Source: Streptomyces ureilyticus
GTDB taxonomy: Bacteria > Actinomycetota > Actinomycetes > Streptomycetales > Streptomycetaceae
Reading direction: 5' to 3'
Assembly: GCF_011045025.1 (NCBI RefSeq)
Contig: NZ_JAAKZX010000041.1
Location: 1-55,042, forward strand
Length of the DNA: 55,042 nucleotides
Positions 16,656 through 24,598 of the stretch are shown here, piece after piece (positions within the stretch are counted from its first letter, which is position 1; each line of letters begins with the position of its first letter). The notes under the pieces were generated by a model. That model had not been told where the DNA came from. It was given only the letters and a program-made list of their open reading frames with translations, and searched no databases. The position numbers and the translations under genes are program-made.

Positions 16656-17759
16656 ATGGATCTGCAGCCCACTGAAGAGCATCTCGCCGTCGCCGAACTC
16701 ACCCGCGCCATCGGACTCGACGTTCTGGCCCCCGCAGCGCGGACGGCGGAGGAGGAACGAGCCGTACCGGACGACGTGTGGCGGACCCTGGTGGACACCG
16801 GTCTGACCATGCCGCTGTCGGAGGAACTCGGCGGCGGGGGGATTCCGGACACCGTGACGCAGATGATCGCCATCGAGAACCTGGCGTACGGCGATCCCGG
16901 TCTCACGATGGCGGCCTTGTGGGGTGGCGCTCCCGCGCTGCTGCTGTCCCGTCACGGTTCGCCGGAGCAGACCGCCGGCCTTGCCCGCCTGAGCGAGGAC
17001 CCCAAGGCCCGCGGCGCCGTCGCCCTCTACGAGGGATACGGGCGGGGCCCCGAGGACTTCACCACCACCATCAGCACCGCGCCCGACGGAACCGTGCGCG
17101 TCAAGGGCCGCAAGGTCGCCGTAGCATTCGCCGAGACGGCCGACCCCCTGATCGTGGTGGGCCGCGACGCGGACACCGGGGCGCTGCGCGCCTCGCTCGT
17201 GCCCGTCTCGGCCGCCGGAGTCAGCGTGCGGGGAACGACACCCGGCCTCGCGCTGGACGCCGCCGCCCTGGCCACCGTGTCGTTCGACGTGACCTTGGCG
17301 GCCGCCGCGGCGATCGACGGCGAAGAACTCGCCGGAACCGTGCACCGCCTGCGTCTGGCCCTGGCCGCGGCTCAGGTGGGCACCGCGACGCGCGCGGTGG
17401 AGTACGCGTCGGCCTACGCCACCGAGCGTGTCGCCTTTGGAAAGCCGATCGCCGGATTCCAGGGCGTCTCCTTCCCGCTGGCCGAAGCGCTGATGCGGAT
17501 CTACGAAGTGCGCGCTGAGGTGTTCGAGGCGGCTGTCCTGGTCGACGCGGAGCGGTACACCGAGGCCGCACCCGCCGTTACCCGAGCCGTGAACTACGCC
17601 AGTGAGGTGGCCGCAGAGGCGACGCGGACCGCCGTACAGACACTCGGCGGCCATGGCTTCATCGACGAGCACCCGGTCGAGCAGTGGTACCGGAGCGCGG
17701 CAGCGCTCTCCGCCATCGACTTCGACCCGCTGCGGTCGGCCTTCACCCCCGCGCTCTGA
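16656..17759 (+). CDS. Acyl-CoA dehydrogenase-like protein, probable non-catalytic partner subunit
   Basis: A 367-residue acyl-CoA dehydrogenase-fold protein: helical N-terminal domain, middle beta domain (VRVKGRKVAVAFAETADPLI) and C-terminal helical domain with ATERVAFGKPIAGFQGVSFP and QTLGGHGFIDEHPVEQWYR. The C terminus ends SAIDFDPLRSAFTPAL and lacks the '(Y/F)EG(T/S)..Q' segment bearing the catalytic Glu. The next gene encodes a second acyl-CoA dehydrogenase that has that Glu. In actinobacterial steroid degradation such adjacent pairs form heterotetramers that share FAD sites; I infer the same here. Confidence 0.82.
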   Translation: MDLQPTEEHLAVAELTRAIGLDVLAPAARTAEEERAVPDDVWRTLVDTGLTMPLSEELGGGGIPDTVTQMIAIENLAYGDPGLTMAALWGGAPALLLSRHGSPEQTAGLARLSEDPKARGAVALYEGYGRGPEDFTTTISTAPDGTVRVKGRKVAVAFAETADPLIVVGRDADTGALRASLVPVSAAGVSVRGTTPGLALDAAALATVSFDVTLAAAAAIDGEELAGTVHRLRLALAAAQVGTATRAVEYASAYATERVAFGKPIAGFQGVSFPLAEALMRIYEVRAEVFEAAVLVDAERYTEAAPAVTRAVNYASEVAAEATRTAVQTLGGHGFIDEHPVEQWYRSAAALSAIDFDPLRSAFTPAL

Positions 17760-17795
17760 GCGCCCCACAGACCCGATCACAGAGAACGAGGAGTC

Positions 17796-18992
17796 ATGAG
17801 CCTGCCCTTCGAGATCAGCAAGGAACTGGCCGACTACGCCAATACGGTACGTGAATGGTCGGTCGCCGAGTGCCGGCCATACGCGCGAGAGGCCGACGAC
17901 CGGCACGCCCCGCCGGCGAACTGGGCCGAGATCCTCGACACCAGCCCGGTCCCGCTCGGCCGCGCCGACAAGCCCGAACAGGGTTCCGTACCGGACTTCG
18001 AGGAGGGCGACTATGTGTCCAAGGCGGTGATCACGGAAGCGCTCGTCTACGGCGACGTGTGGGTGCCGCCCGTGCTGGGCGGCGGCATCGGCGAACTGGT
18101 CGTGGAAGCCATGGGCACGCCCGAGCAGGTCGCCAAGTGGTACGACCCCATCGTGGAGGGGGGCGCCCCGACGGGCTTCGCACTCACCGAGCCGGGCTTC
18201 GGTTCGGACACCTCCCTGGTGTCCACCACCGCGACCCGCGAGGACGACACCTGGGTGATCAACGGCACCAAGATCTTCTGCACCAACGGAGCCACCGGTG
18301 AGTACGTCACCGTGTTCGCCACGGTCGACAAGTCGCTGGGCGCCAAGGGCATCAGCTCCTTCGTGGTGCCCAAGGGAACGCCGGGCTTCACCGTTCCCAA
18401 GGTCAGCGAGAGCAAGCTGGGCATCCGCAGCTGGGTGACGTCCGAACTGTTCTTCGACAACTGTGTGGTCCCGCTGGAGAACCGGCTCGGCTGGACGGCC
18501 GAGGGCGAAGCGGAGACCAGGGCCAGCGGCCGCAGCGGTGCGTTCGCCGCTCTGGTCCACAACCGTCCTCGCATCTCCTCCATGGCCATCGCCCTGGCCC
18601 AGGCGTCGCTGGATGTCACCAAGGGCCTCCTGGTCGGGCAGAAGGCGGGGTTCACTCCGCAGCGGTGGTCCCAGATCGAGACCGAGCTGGAGAACATGGA
18701 GCACACGCTGGAGCGGGGCCGCCGACTCGTCCTGCGCGCCCAGTATCTCGTCGACATCGGCAAGGACCGCAGCGACACCGCGGCCGCCGCCGCGGCCAAG
18801 GGCTACGCGCCGCAGTCCTGCGAGCGCGTGGTCCGGCGCTGCATCCAGCTCCTGGGGCCCGAGGGCTGGAGCAAGGAACTGCTCCTGGAGAAGTGGTACC
18901 GGGACATGAAGATCATGGACATCTTCGAGGGGTCGGGCCAGATCCAGCGCATCATCGCCGGCCGCTCACTCATGGGCCGACTGGTCGGCTGA
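17796..18992 (+). CDS. Acyl-CoA dehydrogenase, catalytic subunit
   Basis: Introduces a double bond next to a CoA thioester and gives electrons to ETF (EtfBA at 31875-33661). The 398-residue protein has the family signature GFALTEPGFGSDTS, the beta domain with WVINGTKIFCTNGATGEYV, and the C-terminal IQLLGPEGWSKELLLEKWYR and IFEGSGQIQRIIAGR; the Glu of IFEGSG is the likely base. ATG 17796 follows GAGGAG. With the preceding subunit it may form a heteromer. Because it is embedded in the dioxygenase operon its substrate is probably a ring-bearing acyl-CoA: either a side chain to be desaturated or an alicyclic ring to be aromatised. Confidence 0.9.
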   Translation: MSLPFEISKELADYANTVREWSVAECRPYAREADDRHAPPANWAEILDTSPVPLGRADKPEQGSVPDFEEGDYVSKAVITEALVYGDVWVPPVLGGGIGELVVEAMGTPEQVAKWYDPIVEGGAPTGFALTEPGFGSDTSLVSTTATREDDTWVINGTKIFCTNGATGEYVTVFATVDKSLGAKGISSFVVPKGTPGFTVPKVSESKLGIRSWVTSELFFDNCVVPLENRLGWTAEGEAETRASGRSGAFAALVHNRPRISSMAIALAQASLDVTKGLLVGQKAGFTPQRWSQIETELENMEHTLERGRRLVLRAQYLVDIGKDRSDTAAAAAAKGYAPQSCERVVRRCIQLLGPEGWSKELLLEKWYRDMKIMDIFEGSGQIQRIIAGRSLMGRLVG

Positions 18993-19023
18993 ACCGAGCG
19001 CAGACACGTAACAAGGAGTCGCA

Positions 19024-19551
19024 ATGGCCACCCAAGCCCCCACCCCGCCGATCGCACCGGCGAATGTCCCCGACAGCCTGGTCCGCTCGGTGGAACGCTA
19101 CCTCTACGAGGAGGCCGAGCTGCTCGACACATGGCGGCTGCACGAGTGGCTGGAGTTGTTCGCCCCGCACGGGCAGTACCAGGTTCCGTCCACCGACAAG
19201 CCGGACGGCGACCCCGCGCGGGATCTCTTCCTCATCCAGGACGACCGCTTCCTGCTGGAGCAGCGGGTGAACTCGCTGCTCACCCGCGCCGCACACGCCG
19301 AGTACCCGCACTCCCGTACCCGGCACCTGATCACCAATGTGCGGGTCACCGACGCCACCGACGGACGGCTGACCGTCACTGCCAACTTCGCGGTGTACCG
19401 GGTGCGTTCGGGCACGGTCGACACGTATGTCGGCCAGTACCGGCACATCCTGCTTCAGGACGAGGACGGATCTTTCCGCTACGAGCTCCGCAAGTCCGTA
19501 CTCGACCTCGACGCGCTGCACCCGCACGGCAAGGTGAGCGTGATCCTGTGA
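19024..19551 (+). CDS. Ring-hydroxylating dioxygenase beta subunit
   Basis: A 175-residue protein of the SnoaL/NTF2-like fold used for the small subunit of Rieske dioxygenases (VERYLYEEAELLDTWRLHEW, EQRVNSLLTRAAHAEYPHSR, TRHLITNVRV, YRHILLQDEDGSFRYELRKS). It has a structural role in the alpha3beta3 hexamer. ATG 19024 follows AAGGAG; the stop overlaps the SDR start (GTGA). Confidence 0.92.
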   Translation: MATQAPTPPIAPANVPDSLVRSVERYLYEEAELLDTWRLHEWLELFAPHGQYQVPSTDKPDGDPARDLFLIQDDRFLLEQRVNSLLTRAAHAEYPHSRTRHLITNVRVTDATDGRLTVTANFAVYRVRSGTVDTYVGQYRHILLQDEDGSFRYELRKSVLDLDALHPHGKVSVIL

Positions 19552-20372
19552 ACCGCCTGCAGGACAAGGTCGCGATCGTGACCGGTACCGGCCCGCTCAT
19601 CGGCGGTGCCATAGCGGCGGGACTCGCCGCCGAGGGCGCCCGGGTGGTGTGCACCGGGCTCGACGAGGAGTCGGTCAAGCCGTCCGTCGCGGCCATCGAG
19701 GCGGCGGGCGGCGAGGCGATCGCCGCCATCGGCGACGTCACCGACCCGGCGCACGCCCCGGAGGTCGTGGAGCAGGCGGTGGCCCGTTGGGGGCGCGTGG
19801 ACATCCTGGTCAACAGCGCCGTGTGGTTCCACAAGCGCGGGCTGCTGACGATGACCGTCGAGGACTACCGTCGGCAGCTCGACGTGATCCTTGGCGGATC
19901 CTTCCTCTTCACCCGCGAAGTCGCCATGCACATGATTGACGCCGGCACTCACGGTAGCGTGATCAACATCCTGTCCACGGCGGCCTGGCAGGGTGAACCG
20001 GGCAACATCGGCTACTCCACCGGCAAGAGCGGGCTGATCAACTTCACCCGCTCCGCCGCCATGGAACTGGCCAGGCACGGCATCCGGGTCAACGGCTTCA
20101 CTCCCACCGTGACCCTTCCCGACGACCCTGAGCGGGCCCGTGAGCTCGTGGGACTGATGGCCGGGCCCAGCGAGTACCCGATGAATTTTCAGGGTCTTTT
20201 CCCGATGGGCCGGCTGCCCACTCCCCAGGACTACGTCCCCGCGGTGGTGTTCCTCGCCTCGGACGAGTCCTCGATGATCACCGGAAGCAACATCACCGTC
20301 GACGGCGGAGCCACGGCCAAGTACTGGCCCTGGCTCTCCGGCTCGGGTCAGGAAGGACGGCTTGGGCCATGA
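19548..20372 (+). CDS. SDR dehydrogenase, probable cis-dihydrodiol dehydrogenase
   Basis: A 274-residue short-chain dehydrogenase with NAD-binding motif VAIVTGTGPLIGGAIAAGLA, the NSAV variant of NNAG, catalytic Ser in ILSTAA, and YSTGK. The C terminus contains the common SDR ending SSMITGSNITVDGGATAKYW. Its place between dioxygenase beta and ferredoxin genes, overlapping both, suggests oxidation of the cis-dihydrodiol to a catechol, as HcaB does. General SDR motifs do not prove the substrate. The glycine motif is less usual than TGXXXGIG. Confidence 0.85.
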   Translation: MNRLQDKVAIVTGTGPLIGGAIAAGLAAEGARVVCTGLDEESVKPSVAAIEAAGGEAIAAIGDVTDPAHAPEVVEQAVARWGRVDILVNSAVWFHKRGLLTMTVEDYRRQLDVILGGSFLFTREVAMHMIDAGTHGSVINILSTAAWQGEPGNIGYSTGKSGLINFTRSAAMELARHGIRVNGFTPTVTLPDDPERARELVGLMAGPSEYPMNFQGLFPMGRLPTPQDYVPAVVFLASDESSMITGSNITVDGGATAKYWPWLSGSGQEGRLGP

Positions 20373-20683
20373 CCACCGAACGCCGCTTCGCCTGCCTGGC
20401 CGAGGACGTTGCGCCGGGCACGGCCATCACCGTGCCCGGGGACCCGCCGATCGCCGTGTACCACACGGAGGAAGGAGAGTTCTACGCGACGGCCGACACC
20501 TGCACCCACGAGAAGTGGTCGCTCGGGTCCGACAGCGACCTGGAGGGTTGCGAGGTGACCTGCCCGCTGCACATGGCGCGGTTCGACATCCGCACGGGCG
20601 AGGCACTCTGCTTCCCCGCCACCGTGGCGCTCCGGACGTACGCGACAGAGATCGACGACGGCAAGGTGTTCGTCGTCGGCTGA
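20369..20683 (+). CDS. Rieske [2Fe-2S] ferredoxin of the dioxygenase
   Basis: A 104-residue ferredoxin that carries electrons from the reductase (9254) to the dioxygenase. Cluster ligands are Cys45 and His47 (CTH) and Cys65 and His68 (CPLH). It matches the HcaC/BphA3 type in length. ATG overlaps the SDR stop by four bases, and a perfect 15-bp hairpin follows, so it ends the operon that starts with the alpha subunit. Confidence 0.93.
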   Translation: MTTERRFACLAEDVAPGTAITVPGDPPIAVYHTEEGEFYATADTCTHEKWSLGSDSDLEGCEVTCPLHMARFDIRTGEALCFPATVALRTYATEIDDGKVFVVG

Positions 20684-20704
20684 GCGCGAGCCGGCTCAGC
20701 GACG

Positions 20705-20737
20705 GTGAGGCCCACAGCGCAACGCTGTGGGCCTCAC
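20705..20737. terminator. Strong terminator hairpin after the dioxygenase operon
   Basis: GTGAGGCCCACAGCG and its exact reverse complement are separated by a three-base loop CAA: a perfect 15-bp stem between the convergent ferredoxin and flavin monooxygenase genes. It may act in both directions. Confidence 0.85.
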
Positions 20738-20761
20738 TGCCGGTCTCACGGCAGAAACGTC

Positions 20762-21946
20762 TCATGGAAGAAACAACGTGCCGCGCAGTTCCAGGCTCTC
20801 GAGGAGGTGGCCGCGGAGCAGGTGCGGATCGGCGGCCATACGGCGGCAGTGCTCGACTCCCTCGGCGAACCGCTCCGGGCTCTCGGTGAGGAACAGCAGA
20901 CGCATGGCCTGCGCCGACAGCGGGGACACGGACTCCTCGAAGACCTTGCGGCGGTCCTCCGCGTACTGGTCGAGAACCGTGTGTTCCGCGTCGCCGTGCA
21001 CCACGGAGACCAGCAGCCGGGCGAGTGCGAGGGCGTCGAAGATCCCGCAGGCCAGGCCGAAGCCACGGCTCGGGTTGGTGACGTGGGCGGCGTCTCCGGC
21101 GAGTACGACCCGTCCCGACCGGAAGCTCTCGGCCGCACGCTCATGGACCCGGGAGGCCGCCCAGCTCTCCAGCAGCGGGTCGGCCCCGTGCGGCAGCACG
21201 GCCTTGAACACGGCGGACATGCGGTCGGAGATCGTCTCCTCCGGCAGCAGCCGGCTCTCCGCGAAGGTGTACCGCCACAGGCCCGTGTCGTCGGCCAGAC
21301 CGATCAGCGCGCCGTTGTCGAGATCGAGCTGCCAAGAGGAGGGAGACATCCCGAGCCCGGCGAGGTCGAACCGGATATCGGCGGCCACGAACCGCTTGGG
21401 CCAGGTCACGCCGGGGAAGCCCATGCCCAGCGACCGCCGGACCTGGCTGTGCGCCCCGTCGGCACCGACCAGCCACGCTGCCCGCAGGGTGGAGACGCCG
21501 TGCGGGGTATCTGCCGTCACAGTTACGCCGTGCGAGTCTTGCCACACATCGGTCAGGCGTGTGCCCCATTCGAACCTGACCCGGGGGTGGCGGGCCAGCC
21601 GGTCGACCACGATCCTGGCCAGCACATGGGACGGGACGAGCAACTCGAAAGGATGCTCGACCTCGTCCGTGAGGGACCGCAGGTCGAGGACCAACCGCTC
21701 ACCGGTGCTCGGAACGACGAAGGATCTGGTGTGTGCCACGACGCCGGCCTGGCAGAGCTCCTCCAGGAGGCCGAGGTCCTCCAGCCCGGGCAGAACCGCC
21801 CAGTGGTAGACCATGTCGTACGGTCGCGGCTCGATCCCGGACGCTGCTTCGAGCACCGTGACGTCCAGGCCCGCCCTGGCCAGTCCCAGGGCGGTGAGCA
21901 GCCCCACGGGGCCGGCTCCTGCGACGACGACCTGTGCGTCCTGCAT
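20762..21946 (-). CDS. FAD-dependent aromatic monooxygenase (MhpA/PheA-like group)
   Basis: A 394-residue single-component flavoprotein hydroxylase: FAD motif VVVAGAGPVGLLTALGLARA, the second motif LVGADGAHSQVRRSLG, and VVLAGDAAHVTNPSRGFGLA. Such enzymes hydroxylate phenols with NAD(P)H and O2. It is shorter than MhpA (about 550) because the C-terminal thioredoxin-like domain is absent. ATG 21946 is preceded by AAAGGAGA. It is divergent from the IclR gene with a palindromic operator candidate between them. It could supply an alternative entry (hydroxylation of a phenolic acid) into the same extradiol step. Confidence 0.87.
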   Translation of the reverse strand: MQDAQVVVAGAGPVGLLTALGLARAGLDVTVLEAASGIEPRPYDMVYHWAVLPGLEDLGLLEELCQAGVVAHTRSFVVPSTGERLVLDLRSLTDEVEHPFELLVPSHVLARIVVDRLARHPRVRFEWGTRLTDVWQDSHGVTVTADTPHGVSTLRAAWLVGADGAHSQVRRSLGMGFPGVTWPKRFVAADIRFDLAGLGMSPSSWQLDLDNGALIGLADDTGLWRYTFAESRLLPEETISDRMSAVFKAVLPHGADPLLESWAASRVHERAAESFRSGRVVLAGDAAHVTNPSRGFGLACGIFDALALARLLVSVVHGDAEHTVLDQYAEDRRKVFEESVSPLSAQAMRLLFLTESPERFAEGVEHCRRMAADPHLLRGHLLESLELRGTLFLP

Positions 21947-22038
21947 AGCGGCTTCTCCTTTCCGCCTCATCGGCTGCGCGAGCGCAGAGCAAGCCGTCTA
22001 CTTACGCTACGGACCGGTGACCAGGGATGACATGGAGT

Positions 22039-22055
22039 GTTCCAGTGGCTGGAAC
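22039..22055. promoter_or_regulatory. IclR-type operator candidate (exact), divergent promoter region
   Basis: GTTCCAG-TGG-CTGGAAC, a perfect seven-base dyad and an exact GTTCC-N7-GGAAC site. It lies between the flavin monooxygenase (92 bp away) and the IclR gene (98 bp away), the expected place for autoregulation. Confidence 0.75.
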
Positions 22056-22153
22056 CTGGACCGCACGGCCTGGGTGGGGGTTTCATACTGCTGAGATGCG
22101 GACGAAACCTGGGTGTGCGGTCCGTCGTATGTGCCAGGCCGAACGGAGGGCTG

Positions 22154-22933
22154 ATGCTGATCGCCGAGAATCCGCCGTCGATCCTCTCCAAGGCTTTCGA
22201 CGTGCTGCGGGCGTTCAACAGTCATGAACGCGTGATGACCCTGACGGAGCTCTCCCGTGCCTCGGGGCTGCCCAAGTCCACCGTGCACCGGCTGCTGGCC
22301 CGGTTGATCGAACTGGGCGCGATCGAGCACCACCGCGCCGGGTACCGGATCGGGATCGAGCTGTTCCAGTTGGGCAGCACCACTCCGGCGGGCGTCATGC
22401 GGGATGCGGCCATGCCACACATGGCCAGGCTTCACCGATGGACGGGACACACCGTGCAACTGGGGGTCCTGCGCCAGTTCGATGTCGTGTACCTGGAAAA
22501 GGTGGCGCGCAACAGCAAATCGTCCGACCCGGACGGTGTCGGTGTACGGTTGCCGGCCAGCTGCACTGCCGTGGGGAAGGCCATGCTGGCGCACGAGAAC
22601 CTGGAAGACCTGAAGCACTTCCTGCCCAGCCCTCTCCCCGGCCTGACACCGCACACCATCACAGACGTCGACAAGCTGATCCCCGAGCTGCGGCGCATCC
22701 GTCAGGGCGAACTGGCTCGTGAACGCGAGGAGGCCAGGCTTGGCCTGGCCTGTGTCGCCGCGCCGATCGTGGTGCGGGGCTTTGCCGTGGGGGCGCTCTC
22801 CGTGGCCTATCCGTCCGACGTGGAGCTCGACCCCAAGACCGGGACCGTGCTTCGGGACACCACCGCACAACTGGCCAAGGAGCTCAAGCAGGGGTTGCCG
22901 GAACACGCCCGCTGGTTCCCGCGCGACGTATGA
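22154..22933 (+). CDS. IclR-family transcriptional regulator of catabolic cluster A
   Basis: A 259-residue regulator with an N-terminal winged helix-turn-helix (LTELSRASGLPKSTVHRLLA, about residues 30-50) and the C-terminal GAF-like effector domain of IclR proteins (HTVQLGVLRQFDVVYLEKV, LPASCTAVGKAMLA, GLACVAAPIVVRGFAVGALS). ATG 22154 was chosen because CGGAGG lies six bases upstream; the frame is open for 39 more codons without similarity. Effectors of this family are often aromatic acids or CoA esters. A repeated palindrome upstream of all catabolic units, including its own promoter, is the likely binding site. Whether it activates or represses cannot be seen. Confidence 0.92.
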   Translation: MLIAENPPSILSKAFDVLRAFNSHERVMTLTELSRASGLPKSTVHRLLARLIELGAIEHHRAGYRIGIELFQLGSTTPAGVMRDAAMPHMARLHRWTGHTVQLGVLRQFDVVYLEKVARNSKSSDPDGVGVRLPASCTAVGKAMLAHENLEDLKHFLPSPLPGLTPHTITDVDKLIPELRRIRQGELAREREEARLGLACVAAPIVVRGFAVGALSVAYPSDVELDPKTGTVLRDTTAQLAKELKQGLPEHARWFPRDV

Positions 22934-22965
22934 CCCGCGGTGGCGGCCATACGTCGCGCGAGAAC
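22915..22965. terminator. Bidirectional hairpin between IclR and LigB-type dioxygenase genes
   Basis: An 18-base arm from 22915 (GTTCCCGCGCGACGTATG) pairs with CATACGTCGCGCGAGAAC, with one mismatch and a 15-base loop. The left arm overlaps the last codons of the IclR gene, and the right arm ends five bases before the LigB-type gene end. It fits a shared terminator for convergent genes. Confidence 0.7.
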
Positions 22966-22969
22966 GTCG

Positions 22970-24034
22970 TCACTGGTACAGCGCGAAGACCTTGTTGGAG
23001 TTGAGGATCTCCGTCTGGACGAAGTCGCTCCACTGCAGTTCGAGACCGAGTTCCGACATCGCACCCAGCAGACAGAACCAGTTGAGCATCTCGTGCTGGC
23101 CGGCGTCGACCACCTCTCGCGTGGTCACCTTCTGCCAGGTGTCGTAGTCACCCGCGACGAGGGCGTCGTAGAGCCTGATATCGGCGTCGGAGTCCGGGCG
23201 CAGGTGCCAGTCCTTGTCGTTGAGGAAGGCATGGGACCAGCTCGCCGACGCGACCAGCGCCACACGCTTGTCGCCGGCCGCCACCGAACGCGCCACCGCC
23301 CGGCCCAGCTCGAAGCAGCGCACCGGCGACGGACCCGGCGGGTCGAGCTGCTCACCGGCCTCGATGTCGGCGAACTTGGCCATGCCGCCCTGCCGGGCGA
23401 TGACGTGCTCGCCGTAACAGTTCACCGCGATGGGCACGATCGGGTACGGGAATTCCTTTCCCACGTGCTCGTAGTCGAGGAAGATCTGCGTGTTGGCGAA
23501 CGCGTGCGGGAAATGGACGCCCTTGCGCTGCTCGTAGGAGTAGGCGACGTCCACCCCTGAGGTGAGCACGTCCGTCGCGAGCTGCTTGGCGAAGGCCGGC
23601 AGGCCACGCATACGGTAGGTGGTGTCCTTGGGCAGGCCCCAGGCGTTCGGCACCTTGATCATGTCCAGTACGGCGAATGCCTCGACCTCGGTGTCGTCGT
23701 AGGCCAACACGCAGAATGAGGGGATGACTTCTTCGCGGAAGTTCTCGTACTGGTCGTCGCCCCAGACCACGACGACATCCGGACGGAACTCGTCGAGTGC
23801 CTCACGGCAGCGGGTCAGACCGCTGAGCAACCGGGCCCGGTGGGCGGCGGCAGCGGCGACACCCTGGTCGTCTCCCCATTCACGCTGCGCGAGCTCGGGC
23901 CAGTTGCGGACGTCCTTCCGGTCGGCGGGGATGTCGGGATCCTTCAGGGTGCTCTTGAGCAGATTCGCCATATGCGTGTCGGCACCCGCCAACATCGGAT
24001 AGTGCGTGATGCCGAGACCAAGCACCTCAGCCAT
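22970..24034 (-). CDS. Class III (LigB-type) extradiol ring-cleavage dioxygenase
   Basis: A 354-residue protein of the LigB/MhpB superfamily that opens a catechol-type ring next to its hydroxyls with Fe(II) and O2. Seen motifs are GITHYPMLAG with the putative iron-ligand His11, VVVWGDDQYENFREEVIPSF, VPIAVNCYGEH and VALVASASWSHAFLND. It is longer than MhpB (about 314). GGGAGG precedes ATG 24034. Its product would be the substrate of the C-C hydrolase at 7729. The closest biochemical type (protocatechuate-like, 2,3-dihydroxyphenylpropionate-like or gallate-like) is not decided by motifs. It stands alone on the minus strand; an operator-like palindrome lies 116 bp upstream. Confidence 0.87.
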   Translation of the reverse strand: MAEVLGLGITHYPMLAGADTHMANLLKSTLKDPDIPADRKDVRNWPELAQREWGDDQGVAAAAAHRARLLSGLTRCREALDEFRPDVVVVWGDDQYENFREEVIPSFCVLAYDDTEVEAFAVLDMIKVPNAWGLPKDTTYRMRGLPAFAKQLATDVLTSGVDVAYSYEQRKGVHFPHAFANTQIFLDYEHVGKEFPYPIVPIAVNCYGEHVIARQGGMAKFADIEAGEQLDPPGPSPVRCFELGRAVARSVAAGDKRVALVASASWSHAFLNDKDWHLRPDSDADIRLYDALVAGDYDTWQKVTTREVVDAGQHEMLNWFCLLGAMSELGLELQWSDFVQTEILNSNKVFALYQ

Positions 24035-24149
24035 GGTCGTTCCTCCCGAAGATCCATGCGGGGAGGCGTAGGGCCCCTCCGTCGTATCGGCCGCGGTGCG
24101 CGGCCTCGAACTCCGGTCTACCTGTCAGCAGCTCCTGCGCCGATGGTGA

Positions 24150-24166
24150 GTTCTACTGCCCGGAAC
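24150..24166. promoter_or_regulatory. IclR-type operator candidate (one mismatch)
   Basis: GTTCT-ACTGCCC-GGAAC, identical over all 17 bases to the site at 30729. It lies 116 bp upstream of the LigB-type gene on one side and 42 bp before a deleted amidohydrolase copy on the other. Confidence 0.55.
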
Positions 24167-24207
24167 CGTTCGTTGGCGGGGTACGTGGCGGTGCACAGGA
24201 TAAGGGC

Positions 24208-24396
24208 ATGCCTGGTCGTCCGGCCGGGCACGGTCATCCGGCCGCCGGACGCAGGGAGGCCGGAAGGTGGTGGGCACGGAAATCTACGGCCCGGCGTAGT
24301 CGCTACCGTCGCCGCAGCGGCCGACCAGCATGTCCTCGGCGAGTCGCAGGCGGACCGCGTCCTCGGGCGAACGAGCTTGATTTCCTGGGCCTGTGA
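24208..24396 (+). pseudogene. Internally deleted copy of the amidohydrolase gene at 30789
   Basis: The first residues MPGRPAGHGHPAAG parallel MPDLPAAHGHPVVD of the intact amidohydrolase, and the end ANELDFLGL with stop parallels RNALEFLGL. In a shifted frame just before it, ADQHVLGESQADRVLGR parallels AEQNVLSESETARVLGR. About 850 bp of the middle are missing. The upstream operator site and surrounding bases are also duplicated. This is the scar of a second ACMSD-type gene, once divergent from the LigB-type gene. Confidence 0.75.
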
Positions 24397-24427
24397 GCCC
24401 GGCCTCACGACGACGAAAGGAAAAGTG

Positions 24428-24590
24428 ATGGACCTTCGACTCGGCGGCAAGCGGGCGATCGTCACAGGAGGGGTCGTGGAATCGGCTTGGCGGCAGCCCA
24501 GGCGTTTGCCGCTGAAGGAGTCCGTGTCGCCTTGGCCGCCAGGGACGAGTCCGTCCTCAAGCCGGCCCGTGACCAGGTGGCGGCACACCG
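24428..24590 (+). pseudogene. N-terminal fragment of an SDR dehydrogenase, frameshifted
   Basis: ATG 24428 after GAAAGG opens MDLRLGGKRAIVTGG; restoring one G in the G run near 24467-24473 gives VTGGGRGIGLAAAQAFAAEG and VALAARDESVLKPARDQVAA. Similarity ends at about 24590, where the sequence changes to an unrelated CoA-mutase fragment. Only the first 55 residues or so of a family member of about 250 remain. Confidence 0.75.
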
Positions 24591-24598
24591 TGCGCGGC

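Noticed and set aside
15300..18704. Open minus-strand frame of 1134 codons opposite the dioxygenase alpha and acyl-CoA dehydrogenase genes
   Set aside because: It mirrors the third-position G/C of three well-supported plus-strand genes, is low in complexity (Gly, Arg, His, Val rich) and has no family motif.
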